From Caldithrix sp964532875 (GTDB lineage: Bacteria > Calditrichota > Calditrichia > Calditrichales > Calditrichaceae), in contig CAZHIZ010000008.1 in NCBI GenBank assembly GCA_964532875.1, positions 1 to 46,613 on the forward strand: DNA of 46,613 nucleotides, read 5' to 3'. This document shows, one piece after another, positions 21,101 through 28,522 of the stretch (its first letter is position 1; each line of letters starts with the position of its first letter). The position numbers and the translations under genes are program-made. The notes beneath the pieces are model-generated. The model made no database searches, was not told where the DNA came from, and worked only from the letters and a program-made list of their open reading frames with translations.

Positions 21101-22835
21101 TGTAATTATTGTACGCCTCGATCAACATGGTTTCTTCTGGCGACAGTTCTTCCGGGACAAGTTCTGCAGGATTGGCCAAATTGAATCGAGCCGTATCCTG
21201 AACACCGAATTTGCGTTTGACAAGGCTATCGGCCACCACGACCGCATTTAATGCGGCATCATGCTGATGTTTGGTCTCAAGATAATCGTTACTCACTTTA
21301 ATATATTCTTCGAATGCTTCTTTGTAGCGGTGCAAGCGCGAATCCAGCATATAGGCATACGACCAGTTCACTTCGTAAGCATTGGAATCCGCAGGGAAAT
21401 GCGTGAGATACGTTTTGGAATGCTGGGCAAAAGTCTCATACAACGGCGTAGCATCTTTTTTCTGGGCCGCCGCTTCTTCGGCTTTTTGCAAGTCGATAAC
21501 CAAATTGGTGCGCAAAGCCGCTTCGCTGTATTTGTAAGCAGCATTCAAATAGCGAACTTTATTCAGATTATCCGATTTTTCCAGTTTTTGATACCATTCG
21601 CTTTGCGGATTGTATTTTTCAAACAATTCCATGCGCGCCTGATACGCTTCATCATCCTTACCCATTGTGTAGAGCACATCTACAATGTGTTGCTGAACCT
21701 CCGGCGCTTCCAAATAATCGGGATACAATTTAAGCAAAGTGCGATAGGCATAAATCGCCTTTTGCGGTTCATCAATTCGTTCGTACGTTTGCCCCATGGC
21801 TTTAAAAATATCGGGGCCATAGGGACGCCCGCCGATTTTTTCTAAAAATTCTTTGGCCTTATCCACTCCGTTTTTTACATAATGCTCATCAGTAAAACTG
21901 ATACCAATATATTCGATGGCTTCGTTGTACACGTTAAAATCCGAAATACTGGCCTCCGGGTCCAGCTTCCGCGCTTTTTGAATATCATCGGCTACAGCCA
22001 AAAAGTACGTGATGGCATCGTTGTAATATTTAGGATCGCGGGCTGCCAGCTTGTAATAACTCCAACCCAATTTATATAGTGCTTCGTCGTAGCGCTTGGA
22101 GTTTTTGTAACGTAAAACGTTTTTATATAATTGAATGGCTTTTTGTAGTTCAAGAACAATCTGGTCTTCACTCTTTTTATCTTCGCGCGGGGCAAAATAG
22201 TATTCCGCCAAACGCATGTAGGCTTCCGGAGCAAAGGGACTTTCCGGATATTTCTCAATAATTTGGCGATAGACATTGCGGGCTTCTTCACCTTTGCCCA
22301 TTTTCTCCAAAAGCCAGCCTTTGGAATAGAGAGCATCATCGGCATATTTGCTGGTGGGAAACTCTTTTAACAGTCGGTCATATAATGCAATCGCTTTGGA
22401 ATAATCCACTTTGGGAAATTCCGGAGGCGTGGGCTCCTCTTTTATTTTTCCCTGATCGAACAGGGTTAATTTTTTTTCATACTCCGTTAAAGCCTGATCA
22501 TATTTTTTGATTTCTTTTTCATGCTTTAACTCGGCGTCGTCAATGTAATATTCTGCCAGGCGGATATAAACCACATCCCGATTTTTTACTTTGTTACCTT
22601 CTTCTTTAAGAAAATTTTCTCCCCATTCGATCCCTTCGGAGAGATAATCCTGTCCCTGCGATTGCAGATTTTTGGCCTTAGCTTCGAAATACTTTTTAAT
22701 CTTCAGCAGGTCTTCAATTTTCATGCGATTAAAAAGCGTGTCCACCGGAGAGAACTTCTCCTGCTGGCCGAAAAGTAAGCTAAAGCTAAAAATTACCAGA
22801 AGTACGATATAATGTGCTTTCATTGTGTTATACAT
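18132..22835 (-). CDS. Giant exported TPR protein with C-terminal beta-sandwich domain
   Basis: 1567-aa periplasmic protein. A signal peptide (MKAHYIVLLVIFSFSLLFGQ) precedes a very long array of tetratricopeptide-like helix pairs, roughly residues 40-950. Typical units are AIALYDRLLKEFPTSKYADDALY, split here by position, and AARTYERI-like repeats with P-x-x-x-x-A-x-x-A-L. A helical region (950-1330) follows. Residues about 1350-1530 form a different, beta-rich domain with FFRKTFYLDG, YVTADEDYRIYLNGEYL and LRNGKNVIAVDVEDRD, like a galactose-binding-type beta-sandwich. It resembles Myxococcus AgmU/GltD in general plan only. The start may be 22835 or 22823; neither has a strong ribosome site. 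It overlaps the next gene by 4 nt. Confidence 0.88.
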   Translation of the reverse strand: MYNTMKAHYIVLLVIFSFSLLFGQQEKFSPVDTLFNRMKIEDLLKIKKYFEAKAKNLQSQGQDYLSEGIEWGENFLKEEGNKVKNRDVVYIRLAEYYIDDAELKHEKEIKKYDQALTEYEKKLTLFDQGKIKEEPTPPEFPKVDYSKAIALYDRLLKEFPTSKYADDALYSKGWLLEKMGKGEEARNVYRQIIEKYPESPFAPEAYMRLAEYYFAPREDKKSEDQIVLELQKAIQLYKNVLRYKNSKRYDEALYKLGWSYYKLAARDPKYYNDAITYFLAVADDIQKARKLDPEASISDFNVYNEAIEYIGISFTDEHYVKNGVDKAKEFLEKIGGRPYGPDIFKAMGQTYERIDEPQKAIYAYRTLLKLYPDYLEAPEVQQHIVDVLYTMGKDDEAYQARMELFEKYNPQSEWYQKLEKSDNLNKVRYLNAAYKYSEAALRTNLVIDLQKAEEAAAQKKDATPLYETFAQHSKTYLTHFPADSNAYEVNWSYAYMLDSRLHRYKEAFEEYIKVSNDYLETKHQHDAALNAVVVADSLVKRKFGVQDTARFNLANPAELVPEELSPEETMLIEAYNNYIRLFPYGKYTPNFLASAGGIFYNHKMFAEAKVYFQTLVKRFPNAAEKSLALRSIMDSYFALGKFKDSEIVAKRILAEKNIPEEQKKFALKRMGQAIFKNAEYYEQQGDYFNAGMEYMRVYKEAPGDKRLVIAALFNSGLNFQKAKDWVRSNEAFNILATEYPDSKLAVQALDNMARNYVEMEDYVNAAKTYERIATNYPKSENAEPALYDASLYYQKGKDWQNAIRVNNEYIAKYPNQPYSIDLFFSNAKLYLKLNDLAKANQIYEEFARKYPNDPRTVTAFYERGKYFYDNGMFAKAKQELNMALARSEQLKKAGGDYNAFVAAEAVNLLADILHNEFMAIQLKQPPSNIRANLAKMKKLMGQLIDTYRKVISYASPRSFEATYDIAKIYEEFADKYISQEIDPKLDEDKKFVAQKTINDQGYALYDKAVDQYKMVVDKIPVLAQKLGIDLNAPKVQEMPQDTSALAVSRIAAVDSTRDLAIKWHNKAKTKISQLLFKEAELTAQNVYKAIAIKSPYKKPIETLVYKYQVLKKVALPAIQKTISAHLRNLQESQALGLSNKYVEESKRQILLISNVLGEQYQNLAFFSLDRYKNEIKKLEDLIEKKYGTVNADGEDYFVVDNNASQLIDLSKELSLAAIRSYENSLDLANKNNIVNDLIKTTKNDLVRLAIEITDEMAVLADTAKARSGYYQARFDSTQNYNYDDAAGFFENYFVILNKHSREVLDAAYDAKKKYNIKNIWVNKLIYKLLQLDPLKYASEVEKEKIILQTDSTWVYSTTYYPEQWNKVNFNDSSWAHPQVMVSYQNQFEGLGVNPDAIWPPLNIGAQKSLGDSSTFQDSTLQSDSSNTVVTNAQGDTLVFFRKTFYLDGKPVKGVIYVTADEDYRIYLNGEYLLDDEKNDYAVLDTLDFATFDIYLRNGKNVIAVDVEDRDLTRGGLKLYGYLEILPQDILKRAEEMAHPKKIIVPPAVLRTINVLNKDRISLKGEMQ

Positions 22836-22863
22836 AAACCTGTGTTTGTACCAACTGTTCTCA

Positions 22864-25521
22864 TTATTTTTGTTGTTTGTTTTCCGAGGGCTGTGTTTTG
22901 GTCTGCGGAGCCTGCTGCGGTTGCCCTTCGTCGTAATTCAATTCCGTATCGTGTGTATCGAAATAAGATTCTTCAAATTGGCGATTCATCTCTTCACGCT
23001 TGCGTAACCGTTCCTGCTGACGAACCTTCCTGGTCATAACAATGATTTGCTCATTAATCTGCCGTATTTTATGCTCGATATTTTGTCGGCGTAATTTCAA
23101 AAACGTATTGATATCCTGAATACGTTTTTGCATATCCTTAATTTCCTTAGCCGTCATGGTCTTCACGTTAAACTTAACATTCGTTAAGCCGAAAACACCG
23201 TAATCGCTCCATTTATTTAAATTGATATTCGATTTTCGTAACCCCATACCGTATGCTTGCGTCTCCAAAAAATCCAATTTTTTCAGCAAGTCTGAAAAAT
23301 GCTCTTTGCTCAGTTCCAGAGCAACCAATTTTTTGTAATTCTTGTCTTTACGTGCCTGATTGATTTGAATATCCAACTGGTTTAACCGTTTAACGATTTC
23401 CTCTCGTTGGTTTTCGATATCCTTGCGCATGGCCAGAACCTGTTTATTACGCGTCTCCAGAACACTCTCTTTGCGCGCCAACGGATGGGTGTCAAAATAA
23501 TTGATTCCCAACAATGATGATGGACGAGTTACAGTAGGAATTGTATTAATGGCTCCGTAAATTTTGTATTCCATACGCTCAATGCGTTTGACCAAATCCT
23601 TTCTTTGCTGTGCTTTGGCTTCCTGACGCAAACGCTCCAATTCATGCAATTGAGCATTCAGTCGATCCACTTCGTGTTTTACGCCAAATCCGGCCGAACT
23701 CAAATCGAGATAAGTTACCTGTAAATACGGGCGATACAATTTTTTGCGCAAAGCATACGCTTTATGGAAGGCATTGGGATCGTCTTTATCCAAGGCTTTC
23801 TTTTCCAGCGATTGTGCCTGGTTTACAATTTTACCCAGCACTTCACTTTCCGTATTCAGGGCATCGGAAAGGTCTTTGGCCTCCCGCGCGCTGTACACAT
23901 CCTGATAGTTTCGCAAGGCTTCATCGGTATCGTTTTGCAACTGGTGAATATAGCCTAAAAGTGTTTTTGCTTCGAGCAGGTAATCCGATCCGTAAAAATT
24001 ATCAATCAATACCTCCAATACCTGCTGGGCATTGGCAAAATTGCGCTGAGAAACGGGTTTGGCCATTTCTTTCTTGAAATAACTCCAGGCCAACCCCAAT
24101 AAGACACGATCGTACTGGGAGAACCCTTGATTAATCAAATCGAATGTATAAATGGCTTTGTTGTAATCCTGAAGCTCATAATACAACATGCCGAGTTTCA
24201 GCAATACTTTGTCATGAAAATCGGGATTTAACCTTTCGTTTAATGAAAGCTCCTGCAAAATGCGTTCGGCTTCATTATAATTATTAACCCCCACGTAAGA
24301 TTCGGCCAGCAAATATTGGGCCTGATAATAAAAGGGCGATTTTTTACCGAGACGCGACAAATAGAGAATAGCCTTCTCGAATTTCCCTAACTTCATGGCG
24401 GCGGCGGCAGCCATAAACGTAGTTTCGTCGTACAATCCGCTGCCTTGTACACCTGTTTTCTGAAACGCATCGTAGTAAGACAGAACCTTAGGATAATTAC
24501 TAAAATGCATGGAAATTTGCATCAGGTAGCGATAAACTTTGGGCAAATAGGGCGAAGTGGGGTAATCGTGCACAAAACGCTCAAAATCGGACTGGGCCGC
24601 CAAATAACGATCCAATAAATAATTGGACAACCCTTTGTAAAACAAACAATCGTCTAATTGCCCGATAAACGAATAGCGATTCAAAATTTCACCGAACGAA
24701 CGTTCGGCCAAATCATAAAATCCGTAATTAAAAGCAGTTGCCGCCTGACGTAGCTCGCGTTTAAACATGCGCTCCCGCTCGGCCGCGGTTCCGTCACGTA
24801 ATAATTTTTTCTTAATAATCTCCACATCGGTCCAGCGCAATTCGTAATTAACGTGCTCGGCCCGCTTCCACTCACGATACAAATCGTAAATGGTCACTTT
24901 TTCGCCGGCGGATTTTTTGTTCTGATAGTCTTCGTAACTTAACTGGGCCAAAGATTTGGACACAAGCTTGCCCTCGGTCTTTTTGAGGTCATGAGTAAAT
25001 TCGGCATCCTTATCCAGTTTGGCATTGGGATCCATCTTTATCATTTCTTCGGCCACGTACAAAAGCTGCATGGCATCTTCGATGGCCCGCTGTTTTTGGA
25101 AATCGACCTTACCGGCGGCTAAAGTGGCTTTGATGGTATTTTCAACCTTATCCAGAAAGTCATTGAGCTGGGCCGAATGATAAGGAGCCAGACGACGCTT
25201 TAGCGCTTTCACTTCGGCAAGCCGTTTATTTAAAAGCTGGAAATAGGATTCTTTAACCTTTTCCACCCCTTTGACCCGCGCTAAAATTTCGTCATTCAAC
25301 ATGCGAATCTGCTGCACCAAAAAACGTTCCTGTCCGATCGAGCTTTCGCTAAGATTAGCGATTAACTCGTTGACATAATGCTTTAAAGCAGAGGTGTACA
25401 ATAAATCTTGCTTTTGTGAGGACGTTTTGGCAGGCTCTTGTTTTTGCTGAGCAAATAATCCCGTGCTAAAAACGAAGAGGAGCAGAGCGTAAAATAAAAA
25501 TAAATGGTTCTTGTTTCTCAT
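22864..25521 (-). CDS. Large exported TPR and coiled-coil protein
   Basis: 885-aa exported protein and first gene of the seven-gene operon. The signal peptide runs MRNKNHLFLFYALLLFVFSTG to LFAQQ, positions 1-26. Residues 30-230 are charged helices. A tetratricopeptide array spans about 250-560 (for example AERSFGEILNRYSFIGQLDD and NYNEAERILQELSL). The C-terminal 250 residues are coiled coil rich in Arg, Lys, Glu and Gln (for example NQREEIVKRLNQLDIQINQA), ending in a Gln-rich tail. The plan is like AglT/GltE-type TPR proteins of gliding clusters, but no closer identity can be claimed. A promoter lies 50-75 nt upstream. Confidence 0.85.
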   Translation of the reverse strand: MRNKNHLFLFYALLLFVFSTGLFAQQKQEPAKTSSQKQDLLYTSALKHYVNELIANLSESSIGQERFLVQQIRMLNDEILARVKGVEKVKESYFQLLNKRLAEVKALKRRLAPYHSAQLNDFLDKVENTIKATLAAGKVDFQKQRAIEDAMQLLYVAEEMIKMDPNAKLDKDAEFTHDLKKTEGKLVSKSLAQLSYEDYQNKKSAGEKVTIYDLYREWKRAEHVNYELRWTDVEIIKKKLLRDGTAAERERMFKRELRQAATAFNYGFYDLAERSFGEILNRYSFIGQLDDCLFYKGLSNYLLDRYLAAQSDFERFVHDYPTSPYLPKVYRYLMQISMHFSNYPKVLSYYDAFQKTGVQGSGLYDETTFMAAAAAMKLGKFEKAILYLSRLGKKSPFYYQAQYLLAESYVGVNNYNEAERILQELSLNERLNPDFHDKVLLKLGMLYYELQDYNKAIYTFDLINQGFSQYDRVLLGLAWSYFKKEMAKPVSQRNFANAQQVLEVLIDNFYGSDYLLEAKTLLGYIHQLQNDTDEALRNYQDVYSAREAKDLSDALNTESEVLGKIVNQAQSLEKKALDKDDPNAFHKAYALRKKLYRPYLQVTYLDLSSAGFGVKHEVDRLNAQLHELERLRQEAKAQQRKDLVKRIERMEYKIYGAINTIPTVTRPSSLLGINYFDTHPLARKESVLETRNKQVLAMRKDIENQREEIVKRLNQLDIQINQARKDKNYKKLVALELSKEHFSDLLKKLDFLETQAYGMGLRKSNINLNKWSDYGVFGLTNVKFNVKTMTAKEIKDMQKRIQDINTFLKLRRQNIEHKIRQINEQIIVMTRKVRQQERLRKREEMNRQFEESYFDTHDTELNYDEGQPQQAPQTKTQPSENKQQK

Positions 25522-25567
25522 AAGAAAAAACCTAAGTTTTTAATCCTGTTATACTCACACAGAATTA

Positions 25568-25595
25568 AATTTATAATTATTTACTGTGCAGTCAA
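25568..25595 (-). promoter_or_regulatory. Putative promoter of the seven-gene envelope operon
   Basis: Minus strand has TTGACT, a 16-nt spacer and TAAATT in the 135-bp AT-rich gap between atpC and the first TPR gene. The ATG at 25521 is about 47 nt past the -10. It would make the operon independent of the ATP synthase transcript. Confidence 0.5.
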
Positions 25596-25656
25596 GAAAA
25601 TTATTTTTCTAATCCTATTATTTCGCTCTGTATATTCGATAAAAAAATAAATATCT

Positions 25657-26076
25657 TTAATGTAAACTTCGGGATAATTGTGCAACTTTAATCCGGTTAA
25701 GCGCTCGCAGCAGGGCCATTTTAGCTCGATCGACATCAACGTTCGAGTCGTGGGATTTTAACCGTTTTTGTGCACGTTCTAAAGCGGTCTGTGCCCGTTT
25801 GATATCGATTTTTTCGGCAAATTCCGCGCTTTCAACAATAATTTTCAATTGGTTATCTTTTACTTCGCAATATCCGCCGCCGGAAGCGAGCCACTTTTCC
25901 GAATTATCTTTCATTTGTAATTTAATGGGGCCAATATCTAATAATGAAACGAGGTCTGCATGGAAGGGTAAAACCTGAAAATGTCCGTCAACACCGGGAA
26001 GCGAACAACTGGCCACTTCCCCTTCAAAAATCTGTCCGAAAGGAGTCACAATTTTCATCGTAAGTTCCATTGCCAT
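25657..26076 (-). CDS. atpC: ATP synthase epsilon subunit
   Basis: 139-aa F1 epsilon subunit. The N-terminal beta-sandwich (LTMKIVTPFGQIFEGEVAS, then LPGVDGHFQVLPFHADLVSLL) and the C-terminal helix pair rich in Ala/Arg (KIDIKRAQTALERAQKRLKS) are both present, so the inhibitory helical domain is complete. AAGGAT is 8 nt before the ATG at 26076; a second ATG two codons on is possible. It is last of the ATP synthase genes, but 148 nt separate it from atpD, with two hairpins between. Confidence 0.95.
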   Translation of the reverse strand: MAMELTMKIVTPFGQIFEGEVASCSLPGVDGHFQVLPFHADLVSLLDIGPIKLQMKDNSEKWLASGGGYCEVKDNQLKIIVESAEFAEKIDIKRAQTALERAQKRLKSHDSNVDVDRAKMALLRALNRIKVAQLSRSLH

Positions 26077-26132
26077 GGATCATATCCTTTTAAACTGTAT
26101 AACAGGATGTTACATTTACGCCCTTTAAATTC

Positions 26133-26159
26133 GGTAAATAACTTAAGATATTATTTACC
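26133..26159 (-). promoter_or_regulatory. Intercistronic hairpin upstream of atpC
   Basis: GGTAAATAA (26133-26141) and TTATTTACC (26151-26159) are perfect 9-bp arms with a 9-nt loop. It sits between atpD and atpC, about 57 nt before the atpC start, with no T-run. It may stabilise or process the mRNA. Confidence 0.5.
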
Positions 26160-26182
26160 CATTTTCAAATAGTAAACCAAAG

Positions 26183-26219
26183 GAGCTTCAACCGACTCGG
26201 GCTCGGACGATTGAAGCTC
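26183..26219 (-). promoter_or_regulatory. Hairpin directly after the atpD stop codon
   Basis: Perfect 9-bp arms GAGCTTCAA (26183-26191) and TTGAAGCTC (26211-26219), with CCGA/TCGG able to extend inside the loop. It lies 5 nt after the atpD stop. There is no clear U-tract afterwards, so it looks like a processing or partial-termination element rather than a strong terminator. Confidence 0.55.
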
Positions 26220-26224
26220 GCCGT

Positions 26225-27619
26225 TTATTTTTCCATCTTTTTGTAATTTTCCAGCACTTCGTCAATATTACCGACCATGTAAAAAGCTTGCTCGGGAATA
26301 TGATCGTATTCGCCTTCAATAATCCCTTTAAAACCGCGAATGGTTTCTTCCAGGGGAACGTATTTTCCTTGAAGACCCGTAAATTGTTCGGCCACAAAGA
26401 AAGGCTGGGAAAGGAAGCGTTGAATTTTACGTGCCCGTGCAACCGTTAACTTGTCTTCTTCGCTTAATTCGTCCATACCCAAAATAGCAATGATATCCTG
26501 CAAATCTTTGTATTTTTGCAAAACTTCCTGCACGGTTTTGGCCACGTAATAATGCTCCTGTCCCACAACCCGCGGGTCGAGAATACGGGACGTGGAATCC
26601 AAAGGATCTACGGCGGGATAGATACCCAATTCTGCAATATGGCGCGAAAGTACAGTTGTAGCGTCAAGGTGGGCAAAAGTCGTAGCAGGAGCCGGGTCGG
26701 TTAAGTCATCAGCCGGCACGTAAATGGCCTGAACCGAAGTAATCGATCCCTTTTTAGTAGACGTAATACGTTCCTGCAATTCCCCCATTTCCGTAGCCAG
26801 GGTCGGTTGATAACCTACGGCCGAAGGCATGCGCCCCAACAAGGCGGACACTTCAGAACCGGCTTGCGTAAAACGGAAGATGTTGTCGATAAAGAGCAAT
26901 ACGTCTTTTCCCTCTTCATCGCGAAAATATTCCGCAATGGTCAAACCGCTCAAACCGACACGCTGACGGGCGCCCGGCGGTTCGTTCATCTGCCCGAACA
27001 CCAAAGCCGTTTTGGCAATAACGCCCGATTCTTTCATTTCCAGCCACAAATCGTTCCCTTCACGCGTACGCTCACCCACACCGGCAAACACGGAATATCC
27101 GCCGTGCTCTGTGGCGATATTATGAATGAGCTCCATAATCAACACGGTTTTACCCACACCGGCACCACCGAAAAGTCCCGTTTTTCCACCCTTGGAATAC
27201 GGTTCCAGCAGGTCGATCACCTTAATACCGGTTTCCAGAATCTCCTCCGAGGTACTCTGCTCTTCTAAAGAGGGTGCCGGGCGGTGAATGGGGAAACGTT
27301 TTTTGGCCTTAATTTCACCTTCTTCGTCGATGGGCTCCCCGATTACATTGATCAAACGTCCCAATGTTTCCGGGCCCACGGGAACGCTAATGGAATCACC
27401 CGTATCCACGGCTTCCATATCACGTTTCAGGCCTTCGGTAGAATCCATGGCTACCGAACGCACCAAATTTTCACCCAAATGCTGGTGCACTTCGGTAATC
27501 AAAGTACTGCCGTCTTCACGCGTAATCTTTAAAGCGTTGTAAATATTCGGAAGCTTACCTTCTGCGAATTCAACGTCAATTACGGGGCCAATGATTTGAC
27601 GAATTTTTCCTTTATTCAT
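26225..27619 (-). CDS. atpD: ATP synthase beta subunit
   Basis: Catalytic F1 subunit, 464 aa, complete. Walker A GGAGVGKT is at residues 151-158, followed by the GERTREGNDL segment, the LLFIDNIFRFTQAGSEVSALLGRMPSAVGYQPTLA region (positions about 250-285) and the DELSEEDK motif near the C-terminus that contacts gamma and epsilon. AGGAT precedes the ATG. It follows atpG by 31 nt. Confidence 0.98.
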   Translation of the reverse strand: MNKGKIRQIIGPVIDVEFAEGKLPNIYNALKITREDGSTLITEVHQHLGENLVRSVAMDSTEGLKRDMEAVDTGDSISVPVGPETLGRLINVIGEPIDEEGEIKAKKRFPIHRPAPSLEEQSTSEEILETGIKVIDLLEPYSKGGKTGLFGGAGVGKTVLIMELIHNIATEHGGYSVFAGVGERTREGNDLWLEMKESGVIAKTALVFGQMNEPPGARQRVGLSGLTIAEYFRDEEGKDVLLFIDNIFRFTQAGSEVSALLGRMPSAVGYQPTLATEMGELQERITSTKKGSITSVQAIYVPADDLTDPAPATTFAHLDATTVLSRHIAELGIYPAVDPLDSTSRILDPRVVGQEHYYVAKTVQEVLQKYKDLQDIIAILGMDELSEEDKLTVARARKIQRFLSQPFFVAEQFTGLQGKYVPLEETIRGFKGIIEGEYDHIPEQAFYMVGNIDEVLENYKKMEK

Positions 27620-27650
27620 AATTCAATCCTAATTTTGAATACTCAATTCG

Positions 27651-28520
27651 TTAACTCTCTTTTAAGGCTTCGGCACCACTGACAATTTCAGAAATTTCGG
27701 TGGTAATCGAAGCTTGACGGGTCCGGTTGTAGTAAATCGTCAAGTCGTGGATCATTTCTTCGGCATTATCCGTCGCGTTTTCCATGGCCGTCATGCGGGC
27801 GCCCTGTTCCGCGGCATTGCTTTCCAATAAGATGCGCCAAACCTGAACGTGCAAATGCTTGGGAATCACCGCATTTAAAATGGCAACCTTATTGGGTTCG
27901 TAAATAAAATCCACCTGCTCTTTACTTTCTTGCATGTCTTCATCGGGAACAAAAGGCAAAAATTGTTCGACAATGACATTCTGCTGAATAGCCGATTTGA
28001 ATTCATTGTAAATAAATTCCACACGATCGAAATTTTGTTCCTGATAAATCCTTAAAATGGTTTCCGTCAGATCCAGGGCATGGGCAAAGGCAAGATCATT
28101 GAAAAAATTGATCTTTTGCCCGTTGATGGTCACATGACGATGCTGAAAGAATTCCAATCCTTTTCTACCAACCATGAACAATTCCACTTCGGCATCGGGA
28201 TAATCGTGAATTCTTTCGGCGGCATGACGGACAATATTGCTGTTAAAAGCACCGCATAATCCGCGATCGGCCGTAACAACAACCAACAGCACTTTTTTAA
28301 CCGGTCGCCGAACCATCAAAGGGACTTTTGTTTGGTCGTCCACTTTGGCCGAAAGATCGGCAATCAAATTACGCAATTCGTACGCATAGGGCCTGAAAGC
28401 CAGAATATTTTCCTGAGCGCGACGCAATTTGGCGGCCGCGACCATTTTCATGGCCTTGGTTATTTGCTGCGTGCTTTTAACACTGGATATCCGTTTGCGA
28501 ATCTCCCGCAGGTTGGCCAT
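27651..28520 (-). CDS. atpG: ATP synthase gamma subunit
   Basis: Central rotor stalk of F1, 289 aa. The N-terminal helix has RKRISSVKSTQQITKAMKMV, the usual opening, and DRGLCGAFNSN is conserved. The C-terminal helix carries ARMTAMENATDNAEEMI and the signature TRQASITTEISEIVSGAEAL. No redox-regulatory insertion is seen. It begins 2 nt after the atpA stop with GAGGAA 5 nt before the ATG. Confidence 0.97.
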   Translation of the reverse strand: MANLREIRKRISSVKSTQQITKAMKMVAAAKLRRAQENILAFRPYAYELRNLIADLSAKVDDQTKVPLMVRRPVKKVLLVVVTADRGLCGAFNSNIVRHAAERIHDYPDAEVELFMVGRKGLEFFQHRHVTINGQKINFFNDLAFAHALDLTETILRIYQEQNFDRVEFIYNEFKSAIQQNVIVEQFLPFVPDEDMQESKEQVDFIYEPNKVAILNAVIPKHLHVQVWRILLESNAAEQGARMTAMENATDNAEEMIHDLTIYYNRTRQASITTEISEIVSGAEALKES

Positions 28521-28522
28521 AA

